IMG/VR virus record: IMGVR_UViG_3300035698_006451
Coordinates: 1-26,759 of that record
Length of the DNA: 26,759 bases
Reading direction: 5' to 3' (one strand)
From: a virus
Shown here: positions 14,485 to 21,798 of the stretch, in pieces
Layout of the letters: every line of letters begins with the position of its first letter
Numbering within the stretch: position 1 is the first letter of the stretch
The notes under the pieces: model-generated
The model's input: the letters and a program-made list of their open reading frames with translations, nothing else
Databases searched by the model: none
Told to the model about the DNA's origin: nothing
Program-made: the position numbers and the translations under genes

Positions 14485-15032
14485 AGCAGTCTATGAACAA
14501 CGGAAGACTCTTCTACCTTTTGCTTGAAGCGATAGGGGAAGACCCCAATCGTGACGGGTTGAAGGAAACACCGGAGCGAATGATAAAAGCTTGGGAGCAT
14601 TGGACAAGCGGTTATGATACAAACTTTGACGAGCTCCTGACCACCTTTGAGAACGATGGTAATTATGACCAGATGATAACGGTGAAGGACATTCCGTTCT
14701 ACAGTCATTGTGAACATCACCTCGCTCCCTTTTTCGGAACAGCCACCATCAGTTACATCCCAGGCGAAGGTAGAATTGTGGGGCTCAGTAAGCTCAGTCG
14801 GGTTCTCGCTGGCTACTCAAAGCGCCTTCAGGTTCAGGAACGACTCACTGCTCAAGTTGCAGAAGCCTTAATGGAACATCTTAGTCCCGAGGGAGTTGGT
14901 GTTGAAATAAGAGCAAGACATCTTTGCATGGAGTCGCGGGGAATCGCTCAGCAAGGTTCGGAAACTATCACCACAGCTCTGCTCGGTTGCTATCGGGACG
15001 CCGAGGTAAAGCAGGAGTTTTTAAACCGTTGA
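14481..15032 (+). CDS. folE: GTP cyclohydrolase I
   Basis: Makes dihydroneopterin triphosphate from GTP, feeding QueD. Diagnostic motifs in 183 residues are ETPERM (29-34), SHCEHHLAPF (75-84, zinc ligands Cys77 and His80), GLSKLSR (101-107), RLQVQERLT (115-123) and HLCMESRG (147-154, Cys149). I chose ATG 14481 because it overlaps the queD stop as ATGA and has GAGG upstream; a GTG at 14460 is possible but lies inside queD. The gene frees the pathway from host folate metabolism. Confidence 0.96.
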   Translation: MKQSMNNGRLFYLLLEAIGEDPNRDGLKETPERMIKAWEHWTSGYDTNFDELLTTFENDGNYDQMITVKDIPFYSHCEHHLAPFFGTATISYIPGEGRIVGLSKLSRVLAGYSKRLQVQERLTAQVAEALMEHLSPEGVGVEIRARHLCMESRGIAQQGSETITTALLGCYRDAEVKQEFLNR

Positions 15033-15045
15033 AATCGCAGCTTAA

Positions 15046-15140
15046 TCAAGTTGTTAACATCCGAAAATCGAGATCGATGTTCGTCAACCTACTTATACCG
15101 ATGAATAGGAACGCCTCTGTAATCATGCTTAAATTGCCGC
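15046..15140 (+). repeat. Duplicated ~95-bp element, copy B (before dpdA-like gene)
   Basis: This copy is highly similar to 5121-5216 and begins 14 bases after the folE stop. It ends one base before the ATG of the dpdA-like gene, so it fills the whole leader where a Shine-Dalgarno would normally lie. It shares CCGAAAATCGAGATCGA, TCAACCTACTTATA and GCTTAAATTGCCGC with copy A. The identical placement just upstream of two different genes argues for a regulatory or DNA-site role. Confidence 0.78.
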
Positions 15141-15141
15141 T

Positions 15142-16053
15142 ATGAAGATCTACATTGCAGCCCTTTACTCCAACCAGTATAAATCGCCCGGGCGTCAAGC
15201 CAAACTTGATCAACGGGAGAAAGGGGTCATAGATGGACTGGAAAACTTGTTGGAGAGCTATCATTACGTCAACAAGGACAGCTTCGTTGACAAGATGAGG
15301 GAGACCGGAGCCACTGTCTTTTTGGACAGTGGTGCCTTCAGTGCGGACACTCTTGGGGTCACAATTGATATTGAGGCATACTGTAAATACATACAGGTCA
15401 ACCAAGACATCATTCGCGTTCAGGATGGAACCCTAATGGCGGCCGTCCTTGATGGCATTGGTGACGCTCAACTCACTTATGAGAACCAGCTCACAATGGA
15501 AAGTCTGGGAGTCAGACCGATGCCATGTTTCCATGCTGGGGAAGACATTAGGTATCTGGAATGGTATATCGAGAACTACGATTACATCAGCCTCGGTGGG
15601 TTGGTGGGGGCGAGCGTTAAACAGCTCACCATCTGGTTGGACAGGGTCTGGAATAACCATCTAGTGGACGGAGCTGGGAATCCTAAAATTAAGGTCCACG
15701 GATTTGGTATCACCAGTATTCCACTCATGGAGCGTTATCCTTGGTTCAGTTGTGACAGCTCCTCCTGGATCCAGAGTGCAGCCTTTGGAACTATCATCAC
15801 CCCCGACTTTGGAACGGTGAGCGTTAGTAGCAAGAGCCCTTCGAGATTTGATAAGGGTCAACACCTCACAACCCTAACATCCATAGAAAGGGAGTTTCTT
15901 GAAAACCAAATCAGGGAGCAGGGGTTTGACCCCGACAAGCTTGCAATCGTGTATGAAAGTCGTGCAACATATAATCTCTGGACGTTCACCGTACTGGAGG
16001 ATCTAATTAATGCTAAGGCAAAATCTAAGACGGTAGTCCAGGAACTTTTTTAA
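15142..16053 (+). CDS. dpdA: DpdA-like 7-deazaguanine DNA transglycosylase
   Basis: Predicted to exchange guanine in phage DNA for the preQ0-type base, in the TGT/DpdA fold. The 303-residue protein has FLDSGAFS (Asp62, corresponding to the TGT TDSGGF motif), CFHAG (129-133), SLGGLVGAS (150-158, TGT-like phosphate or base loop), HGFGIT (186-191) and FSCDSSSW with Asp205, a candidate nucleophile matching the catalytic Asp region of TGT. It follows folE directly and has no separate Shine-Dalgarno because the repeated element occupies its leader. Family and context are strong; which base it inserts is inferred from the amidotransferase-QueC fusion. Confidence 0.88.
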   Translation: MKIYIAALYSNQYKSPGRQAKLDQREKGVIDGLENLLESYHYVNKDSFVDKMRETGATVFLDSGAFSADTLGVTIDIEAYCKYIQVNQDIIRVQDGTLMAAVLDGIGDAQLTYENQLTMESLGVRPMPCFHAGEDIRYLEWYIENYDYISLGGLVGASVKQLTIWLDRVWNNHLVDGAGNPKIKVHGFGITSIPLMERYPWFSCDSSSWIQSAAFGTIITPDFGTVSVSSKSPSRFDKGQHLTTLTSIEREFLENQIREQGFDPDKLAIVYESRATYNLWTFTVLEDLINAKAKSKTVVQELF

Positions 16054-16067
16054 CCGGAGAATTAAAA

Positions 16068-16280
16068 ATGAAGAAGAACGAGATTGGAGTTGAGTATGAA
16101 GGTGGGCCCCGTAATGGTGTCACCGAGGTCATTGGTAAGGACGCATGTCGGGTCCACTTTGACATACTGTGGAACGACATGACATTGAAGCATCGGGACG
16201 TCTACCGCAAGACTGAGCGGCTAACCGAAAGCGGTGACGCTATCTTTACCCACGACCCAGTTCTAAGCGGGGAGCAGTAA
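16068..16280 (+). CDS. Hypothetical small protein
   Basis: The product is 70 residues. TAACCGGAGAATTA precedes ATG 16068, and the TAA of that motif is the stop of the dpdA-like gene. It is charged and polar (RVHFDILWNDMTLKHRDVYRKTERL) with no recognisable domain. The stop overlaps the next start by one base (TAATG). Position suggests a replication or modification accessory protein. Confidence 0.6.
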   Translation: MKKNEIGVEYEGGPRNGVTEVIGKDACRVHFDILWNDMTLKHRDVYRKTERLTESGDAIFTHDPVLSGEQ

Positions 16281-16540
16281 TGGAAATCAAAATTGTCTAC
16301 CCCATATTGTGTCAGGGGGAAACTCACACGTCCAATAGTTTTGATGTTCTTCAAAGGGTCTGCGATGCAGAGCTTTGGGACTTTGATCAGCAAGGTGATT
16401 CAAAGGTTGTTCATGCCACCAAGTTCTTTAGCGATGTTGAACAAGCTAAGTTCTCAAGGAATGCGTTCATTGCACGTCTACACGCTGTGAAGACTAAATA
16501 CATGGGCATTCGAGCTCCACTCATCACAGGGGTATTCTAA
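16280..16540 (+). CDS. Hypothetical small protein
   Basis: The product is 86 residues, coupled by one-base overlaps to both neighbours (TAATG at each end). It contains CDAELWDFDQQ and a basic central helix (FSRNAFIARLHAVKTKY). No domain is recognised. It sits directly before the clamp gene. Confidence 0.6.
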   Translation: MEIKIVYPILCQGETHTSNSFDVLQRVCDAELWDFDQQGDSKVVHATKFFSDVEQAKFSRNAFIARLHAVKTKYMGIRAPLITGVF

Positions 16541-17520
16541 TGCTCAAGTCCTTAAAGTTTGTTCAGGGGGCGGTTGGCAAGCGGGACTTCATCCCCGCCC
16601 TAACCCACTACCGGATCAGAGACAGTATCATTACCAGTTACAATGGAACCATCGCGCTCAGTATGCCCATCGCGTGTGACATAGATTGCGTTCCCCAAGC
16701 GGAACCATTCTTCAAAGCGATTGCTCGTTGCGAAAGCGATACGATATCAATGTACATGACTGAGTCGGGTCGCCTTGCAATTAAGAGCGGCGGGTTCCGT
16801 GTCTACATCCCTTGCATCACCGAGCCAGTTGCTGCCGTTGAGCCCGAGGGAGAGTTCCCAGACAGCTTTGACGGGTCTGAGTTAATGAAGGCCCTCCGTA
16901 TTGCTCAACCCTTTATTGGTACTGATGCGTCACGTCCTTGGGGAACTGGTGCGCTCCTAGATGGAACCAGTGTATTCGCTACCAACAATGTCGTCATTGT
17001 TGAGGTGTATACAGGGGTGGCGTTTCCGTTTAAGTGCAACCTTCCAGGCACCACAGTCAAGGAGCTGCTTCGCATAGGTGAAGACCCGATAGCGGTTCAG
17101 GGGAATACAAACTCCATCACCTTCCATTATGAGTCGGGTGGCTGGTTAAAGACCCAGCTATATAGCTGTGAGTGGCCTGACGTGAAGAGGGTAGTGGGTG
17201 CGGAATGCAACCTTACCCCAATAGACGAACGCATATTTGAAGCTCTAGAAACCCTGCGACCCTTTGTGGACAGTGAATACGGGAAGGTGATGTTAACGAA
17301 CGAAGGGATCAGCACCGATGTCAATCCGTTAGAAGGAGCTCACGTTGACATTCCCGACTTCGGTATAGAGGGAACGTATAATCTAAAGATGCTCGCTCTG
17401 TTAAATGAGATCGCAATTGAAGCGGACTTCACAACTCACCCTCAGCCCTGCCTGTTCCAAGGGGATCATCTGCGCGGAGCAATCATTGGAATGAGAGACG
17501 GGTATAAGCGTGAGGCATGA
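16540..17520 (+). CDS. DNA polymerase sliding clamp (beta-clamp-like)
   Basis: The 326-residue protein has the three-repeat, beta-rich pattern of a DnaN-type clamp: an N-terminal FVQGAVGKRDFIPALTHYRI (8-27), a second domain with ALRIAQPFIGTD, and a third with the region ending GDHLRGAIIGM, where DnaN proteins have DxxxYLIMPM-like tails. A clamp would keep the adjacent PolB on DNA. It is immediately upstream of the polymerase gene, overlapping it by 11 bases. Sequence identity to bacterial DnaN is low, so this is a structural-type assignment. Confidence 0.72.
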   Translation: MLKSLKFVQGAVGKRDFIPALTHYRIRDSIITSYNGTIALSMPIACDIDCVPQAEPFFKAIARCESDTISMYMTESGRLAIKSGGFRVYIPCITEPVAAVEPEGEFPDSFDGSELMKALRIAQPFIGTDASRPWGTGALLDGTSVFATNNVVIVEVYTGVAFPFKCNLPGTTVKELLRIGEDPIAVQGNTNSITFHYESGGWLKTQLYSCEWPDVKRVVGAECNLTPIDERIFEALETLRPFVDSEYGKVMLTNEGISTDVNPLEGAHVDIPDFGIEGTYNLKMLALLNEIAIEADFTTHPQPCLFQGDHLRGAIIGMRDGYKREA

Positions 17521-19480
17521 TTCGCTAGGAATGTTCTGGGAAGACCTACCTCCAGAGCCAAAGGTTAAAAAGAGCGCGATTAAACGCATACCTCCGGACC
17601 CAGTGTGGTTAGATGCCGAGTACCTGCCTTACCTTGCCGAAGCAGAGCGATTCGAATTGGACGCTGAGCAATACACCGATGAAGATCTAATCGGGCTTAG
17701 AGAGCCCCTAGTGTTCGACATTGAATCGAATCCCAACTATTTTCTCGTCATGTTCATGGGTGTCCACAGCAAGAAGCTTATCTGGTTTGAGTCCCTCAAC
17801 GGCTCCCAGTTTGATATTGAAAAGCTCCGCTGGCTGGTAACGACTAAATTAATTGTAGGCTTCAACAGCCGGAAGTATGACATTATTATTTTGGCGTTGG
17901 CATTAAAGGGTTATGACTCATCCATCCTAAACAATGCTACTGACATGATTATCAACCAGGATTATCTTCCTTGGGACGTCCTCAGACACTATAAGACAAG
18001 GGACCTTGAGTGTAACCATATAGATTTAATAGAGGTGTCCCCCGTATTTGGTTCTCTGAAAATATATGGGGGGCGTATACATTGTCAACGGATGCAGGAT
18101 TTACCATTCCCGCCAGGAAGCATTCTAAGTTATGAGCAGGCAATCATTACCCGCTTGTATTGTACCAACGACCTTGATATCACCTGTGACCTTTTTATGG
18201 TGCTTGAAAAACAACTCTCATTACGGGAAACGATGGGGAATGAGATGGGGCTTGACCTTAGAAGTAAATCCGACGCTCAAATTGCTGAGGCAACTATTAG
18301 CCAGACTCTAAGAAAGCTTCAGGGTTCTAAGCCCCTTCCCCCCGCAACAGAAGTCGGGAGAAAATATAAATATCAAATCCCCGACTATCTAAACTATAGG
18401 AGCCCCCTTATGCGGTGGGTTCTTGAGGTGGTGAGAGGGCTAGAATTTGAAGTTGGTCTTAAGGGGTCAATTATATTACCCGAGGACATGAAGCTCCTGT
18501 CTCAGATCCCTATAGGGGGCAGTGTTTACAGAATGGGGATTGGTGGGTTGCATAGTAGCGAGGACAGTGTCTCGCACCATGCTGACGCTGAGCATAGATT
18601 GTTAGACAGGGATGTCACCAGCTATTACCCCTTTATTATACTCAACCAAGAGCTTTATCCGAAGCACCTCGGTCGTGAGTACCTTGTAATCTATAGGGGG
18701 ATTGTTAACCGTAGGCTCGAGGCTAAGGCCTCTGGTAATAAGATAGTCGCTGACGCTTTAAAGATTACTATCAATGGGACTTTTGGTAAACATGGCAGTA
18801 AGCATTCTCTTGTCTATAGCCCTAACCTAGTGATGCAAATTACCGTGACGGGGCAGCTGGCTCTATTACTTCTAATAGAAAGATTGGAACTAGCGGGGAT
18901 ACCAGTTGTGTCCGCCAATACTGACGGCGTCGTAATCAGACCTCACATTAGCAAAGAACAAGAGATGGAAGATATTATTTTGCAATGGGAAAAAGATACC
19001 CGCTTTAATACCGAGGGGGTCGAATATAAGTCGTTGTACAGTAGGGACGTGAATAATTATATAGCGGTACAGACAGACGGAACCACAAAGACGAAGGGGA
19101 TCTTTGGTGATCCCGGATTAAGCAAGAACCCACAGAACAACATTGTGGCCACAGCCATTAAGCGCTTACTCACAGATGGCATACCAGTTGACCAGACTAT
19201 CAATGTCTGTAGGGACATCACCCAGTTCCTGACAGTGCGAACTGTTAAAGGTGGGGCTGTGAAGGATGGTGTATACCTCGGGAAGGCGATTCGCTGGTAC
19301 AAGAGCGACAGCGTCGGCGGGGAAATAGTATACGCCAGCAGTGGTAACAAAGTTCCAATGAGTGAGGACGCACGTCCTCTAATGAACCTACCAGACGAGT
19401 TCCCAGATGACGTGGACTTCGCTTGGTATGTTGAGGCCGCTTTGAAGCTTTTAAAAGAAATCGGATTTAATTTAGATTAA
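17510..19480 (+). CDS. Family-B DNA polymerase with 3'-5' exonuclease
   Basis: The 656-residue replicative polymerase carries exonuclease motifs FDIES (Asp70, Glu72), VGFNSRKYD (Asn119, Asp124) and YCTND (Tyr217, Asp221). Polymerase motifs are DVTSYYP (Asp368), KITINGTFG (Lys418, Asn422) and SANTDG (Asp472). In motif C the usual YxDTDS is replaced by NTDG, so one of the two acidic residues is Asn470. A GTG at 17510, overlapping the clamp gene, is used here; an ATG at 17531 is a possible alternative. No terminal-protein domain is seen. It forms a module with the upstream clamp. Confidence 0.88.
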   Translation: MRHDSLGMFWEDLPPEPKVKKSAIKRIPPDPVWLDAEYLPYLAEAERFELDAEQYTDEDLIGLREPLVFDIESNPNYFLVMFMGVHSKKLIWFESLNGSQFDIEKLRWLVTTKLIVGFNSRKYDIIILALALKGYDSSILNNATDMIINQDYLPWDVLRHYKTRDLECNHIDLIEVSPVFGSLKIYGGRIHCQRMQDLPFPPGSILSYEQAIITRLYCTNDLDITCDLFMVLEKQLSLRETMGNEMGLDLRSKSDAQIAEATISQTLRKLQGSKPLPPATEVGRKYKYQIPDYLNYRSPLMRWVLEVVRGLEFEVGLKGSIILPEDMKLLSQIPIGGSVYRMGIGGLHSSEDSVSHHADAEHRLLDRDVTSYYPFIILNQELYPKHLGREYLVIYRGIVNRRLEAKASGNKIVADALKITINGTFGKHGSKHSLVYSPNLVMQITVTGQLALLLLIERLELAGIPVVSANTDGVVIRPHISKEQEMEDIILQWEKDTRFNTEGVEYKSLYSRDVNNYIAVQTDGTTKTKGIFGDPGLSKNPQNNIVATAIKRLLTDGIPVDQTINVCRDITQFLTVRTVKGGAVKDGVYLGKAIRWYKSDSVGGEIVYASSGNKVPMSEDARPLMNLPDEFPDDVDFAWYVEAALKLLKEIGFNLD

Positions 19481-19483
19481 AGG

Positions 19484-19511
19484 TTGCGCTTCTGATTTGT
19501 TTACCTATACT
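19484..19511 (+). promoter_or_regulatory. Sigma70-like promoter, 16-bp spacer
   Basis: TTGCGC (19484-19489), 16 bases, TATACT (19506-19511), followed by GGGTAAC. CCTATACTGGGTAAC is shared with the 10316 promoter. The -10 is framed by TTACC and GGTAA, a small palindrome. It drives the 19554 gene. Confidence 0.75.
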
Positions 19512-19553
19512 GGGTAACAGTTACATCAAACAAACAAACCGGAGCAACACATC

Positions 19554-20240
19554 ATGTCACACAAAAATATCGCAATGGACAACGTCGCCAACAAGTATCA
19601 TCAAGCAAGTCTTGCATCACTTGAGAAAGGTGAAACCAATGACTGCACTGTCAAGGCAGTGTCAATCGCTTCAGGTTGCAGCTATGACGAAGCTCACAAG
19701 CTTATGGCAGAGCAGGGTCGCAAGAAGGGTCGGGGCGCACATGGCTGGAGAGAAGCACTTCGCAAACTGGGTTTTCGTTGCGTGATTGAAAACAGCATCA
19801 CCGCTCGTACGCTTGCCACCATCATGCCAATGCTAGAGAATGACAAGACTTATGTTATCCACAGCACACGTCACGTTAGTGCGGTTGTCAATGGTGAGTT
19901 CCTTGACTGGGCTTACATGCGTCAGAAGCACGTCAACGCGGTCTATCAGGTTGTTCCTTATGCTAAGAAGGTCAAGCTTGTAACTCCAGCAGCCCACATC
20001 ATGAAGGAACGCGGTAAGGGTTGGAAAATTAAGCCACCAGTCCGCGGTCATGGTGCTAAGATTTGGGCCTTCATGGAAGAGGAAGTTGGTTCAGGTCGCG
20101 CTTGGTTTGTCAACCGTGAAACCAAGCCTGATCTTGTAGACTTGGTCTTGGAAGCGTTCGCTGGTGAGATCACCAACGTCAACAATGTCAAAACAGAAAT
20201 CAGCTGCTGGGCAAAGTACCACAGAGAACTGGGTCAGTAA
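19554..20240 (+). CDS. C39/papain-like cysteine peptidase-fold protein with C-terminal winged-helix-like domain
   Basis: The 228-residue protein has an N-terminal papain/C39-like pattern: ETNDCTVKAVSIASG with candidate nucleophile Cys31, then RHVSAVVNGEFLDW with His107 and Asp118, the Cys-His-Asp order of such folds. Residues about 168-228 (AKIWAFMEEEVGS...NNVKTEISCWAKYHRELG) share spacing and residues with the 11999 protein, giving a second, probably nucleic-acid-binding domain. AAACCGGAGCAACACATC precedes ATG 19554, under its own promoter and ended by a hairpin. An early host-takeover protease is a plausible reading; the activity is not proven by sequence alone. Confidence 0.78.
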   Translation: MSHKNIAMDNVANKYHQASLASLEKGETNDCTVKAVSIASGCSYDEAHKLMAEQGRKKGRGAHGWREALRKLGFRCVIENSITARTLATIMPMLENDKTYVIHSTRHVSAVVNGEFLDWAYMRQKHVNAVYQVVPYAKKVKLVTPAAHIMKERGKGWKIKPPVRGHGAKIWAFMEEEVGSGRAWFVNRETKPDLVDLVLEAFAGEITNVNNVKTEISCWAKYHRELGQ

Positions 20241-20253
20241 TCCCACTCACCGC

Positions 20254-20286
20254 AAAGGGGCGCTTCGGCGTCCTTTGTCGTCACTA
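20254..20286 (+). repeat. Intergenic hairpin element, copy 3
   Basis: AAAGGGGCGC-TTCG-GCGTCCTTT forms a stem closed by a UUCG tetraloop, with one bulge, followed by GTCGTCACTAA. It is almost the same as 10638-10669. It lies 13 bases after the stop of the protease-like gene. Confidence 0.7.
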
Positions 20287-20315
20287 ATTTAATTTGATTT
20301 AATTTGCGTTATCGC

Positions 20316-20343
20316 TTGCGGAGTTCAACTAGATGCCTATAAT
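20316..20343 (+). promoter_or_regulatory. Sigma70-like promoter with consensus -10
   Basis: TTGCGG (20316-20321), 16 bases, TATAAT (20338-20343). The AGATGCCTATA and GGG around the -10 match the 10316 promoter. It drives the two small genes 20378 and 20561. Confidence 0.8.
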
Positions 20344-20377
20344 GGGATACATAAACAAGCAAACAAGGACGCACAAA

Positions 20378-20548
20378 ATGACAAATTCAAAAGCAAGCAA
20401 AGCAAAAAACCTCAAGGTTTTAATGACAATGAACGTTGACCAAGCTTACAAAGCTTTGTTTGCTGCTAGGGACGCCGGTGACCTTGCTGGAATGACAGCC
20501 GCTCGCAAGCAAATCGCTCGCAAAAACGCACTGCTCAACAGCAAGTAA
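20378..20548 (+). CDS. Hypothetical small basic protein
   Basis: The product is 56 residues, Lys/Ala-rich and helical (KASKAKNLKVL, QAYKALFAARDAGDLAG, ARKQIARKNALL). I chose ATG 20378 because AAGGA lies eight bases upstream and a strong promoter precedes it; a longer upstream frame would begin inside the promoter. Its size, charge and strong promoter suggest an abundant nucleic-acid-binding or host-takeover protein. Confidence 0.65.
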   Translation: MTNSKASKAKNLKVLMTMNVDQAYKALFAARDAGDLAGMTAARKQIARKNALLNSK

Positions 20549-20560
20549 GGAGAAAAGAAA

Positions 20561-20812
20561 ATGGCAAAGCTACTACTCAAAATCAAAGCAACTGACAGCA
20601 ACCGAAACGCTTTCACTCTTTCGACTTTCGACAACGGAGCGGTTGTTCTTAAAGGGGTTGCAGCTGACCATTGTCTGTCAAGCTTAGTTAGCAGGGGAAA
20701 TGGAACAGCTGAACGTCGCGCAACAGTTCGCACCATTGCCAAGGGTTGCAAAACATCAGCTCAGCTTGCAATGAGAATCAGCGCCGTATCCTTTTGGAAC
20801 TGGTCGGTATAA
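20561..20812 (+). CDS. Hypothetical small protein
   Basis: The product is 83 residues, with AAGGAGAAAAG before ATG 20561 and 12 bases after the previous stop. The N-terminal half is beta-like (LLLKIKATDSNRNAFTLS) and the C-terminal half helical and basic. Ends in SFWNWSV. No domain is recognised. It shares the transcript of the 20378 gene. Confidence 0.65.
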   Translation: MAKLLLKIKATDSNRNAFTLSTFDNGAVVLKGVAADHCLSSLVSRGNGTAERRATVRTIAKGCKTSAQLAMRISAVSFWNWSV

Positions 20813-20817
20813 AGTAC

Positions 20818-20845
20818 TTGCAAAGTAGAAACATTCCTCTATAGT
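20818..20845 (+). promoter_or_regulatory. Sigma70-like promoter, 16-bp spacer
   Basis: TTGCAA (20818-20823), 16 bases, TATAGT (20840-20845). It is 38 bases before the 20883 gene and fits the promoter family of this phage. Confidence 0.75.
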
Positions 20846-20882
20846 GCTTTACATACACCAAAAAACAAACCGGAGAAAGACA

Positions 20883-21797
20883 ATGTGCAATTCAAAAGAT
20901 CAGGGTGACTTTGCTGCATTCCTCGCTGAAGCTGGTAAGGACTTTGACGCCGAGCTTGCTGGGGACATCGCACAGCTTAATGAGTTCGCAGTAGACGAGA
21001 ACCTCACCTTTCTTGGTCAAAGCACCAGCAAAGCAACTATCGCCAAGTATGAAACCAAGTGCAAAGACTGCAACGGTTCCGGCACCTTTACTAGCTGGGC
21101 AGGTCGCCCCGTCGGTCCTTGCTTTAAGTGCAAGGGAAAGGGAATTATCTTTACCAAAACTAATCCTGTCACTCTTGAAGCTAACCGTAAAAAGGCAGCT
21201 GAAAAGCGCGTCGCTGATAAGGTTGCTGCTGTTAGCAAATCCGACCAGTTCTTAATTGACAATCCTGACATCGCTGAGTGGTTTGTTGACACCGCTAGCT
21301 GGATGGATTTCTCCCGTAGCTTGCGTGACCAGTTAGTTAAAAAGGGTTCGCTCAGTGAGAAGCAAATTGCAGCCGCTCGCACCAGTGCAGCCAAAGCAAA
21401 AGCAAAGAAGGTCGCAAAGGAAATTGACCACAGTGCAGCTCAAAGCGGAATAGACATCAGCAGCTTGAAAGGTTACTACTCGGTCCCACAGGGGGACACC
21501 AGACTGAAGGTCTACGTCAGCCATCCTGGCAAGCAAAGCAACTGGCACGGAACTACTTTTGTTTCCGATGGTGCTGAGTACGGGTCACGCACCAACTACG
21601 GTCGCCAAGCTCCCACTGGTCTTTACAACGGAAAGATCCAGGAGCAGCTGACAGCTATTCTAGCTGACCCACTTCAAGCACAAATCGCCTACGGTAAGTT
21701 GACAGGGACTTGTGGAATGTGCGGTCGCCACTTGGAAGACGAGACCAGTGTAGAGATTGGCATGGGTCCAATCTGCAGAGGGAAGGCGGGGATATAA
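20883..21797 (+). CDS. Zinc-finger protein: DnaJ-type CxxCxGxG motifs and DUF6011-like C-terminus
   Basis: The 304-residue protein has an acidic N-terminus, then two CxxCxGxG-like motifs (CKDCNGSG, residues 60-67, and CFKCKGKG, 80-87), forming a DnaJ-like zinc ribbon. A Lys/Ala-rich helical stretch follows (about 165-190). The C-terminus has CGMCGRHLEDETSVEIGMGPIC (277-298), typical of the DUF6011 small zinc domain. AACCGGAGAAAG precedes ATG 20883. A role in nucleic-acid or protein binding is likely, without further detail. Confidence 0.75.
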   Translation: MCNSKDQGDFAAFLAEAGKDFDAELAGDIAQLNEFAVDENLTFLGQSTSKATIAKYETKCKDCNGSGTFTSWAGRPVGPCFKCKGKGIIFTKTNPVTLEANRKKAAEKRVADKVAAVSKSDQFLIDNPDIAEWFVDTASWMDFSRSLRDQLVKKGSLSEKQIAAARTSAAKAKAKKVAKEIDHSAAQSGIDISSLKGYYSVPQGDTRLKVYVSHPGKQSNWHGTTFVSDGAEYGSRTNYGRQAPTGLYNGKIQEQLTAILADPLQAQIAYGKLTGTCGMCGRHLEDETSVEIGMGPICRGKAGI

Positions 21798-21798
21798 A

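Noticed and set aside
15046-15140. preQ1/preQ0 riboswitch upstream of the dpdA-like gene
   Set aside because: I could not match the conserved features of preQ1-I, -II or -III classes, and the same element lies before the Sak4 gene, which has no link to queuosine.
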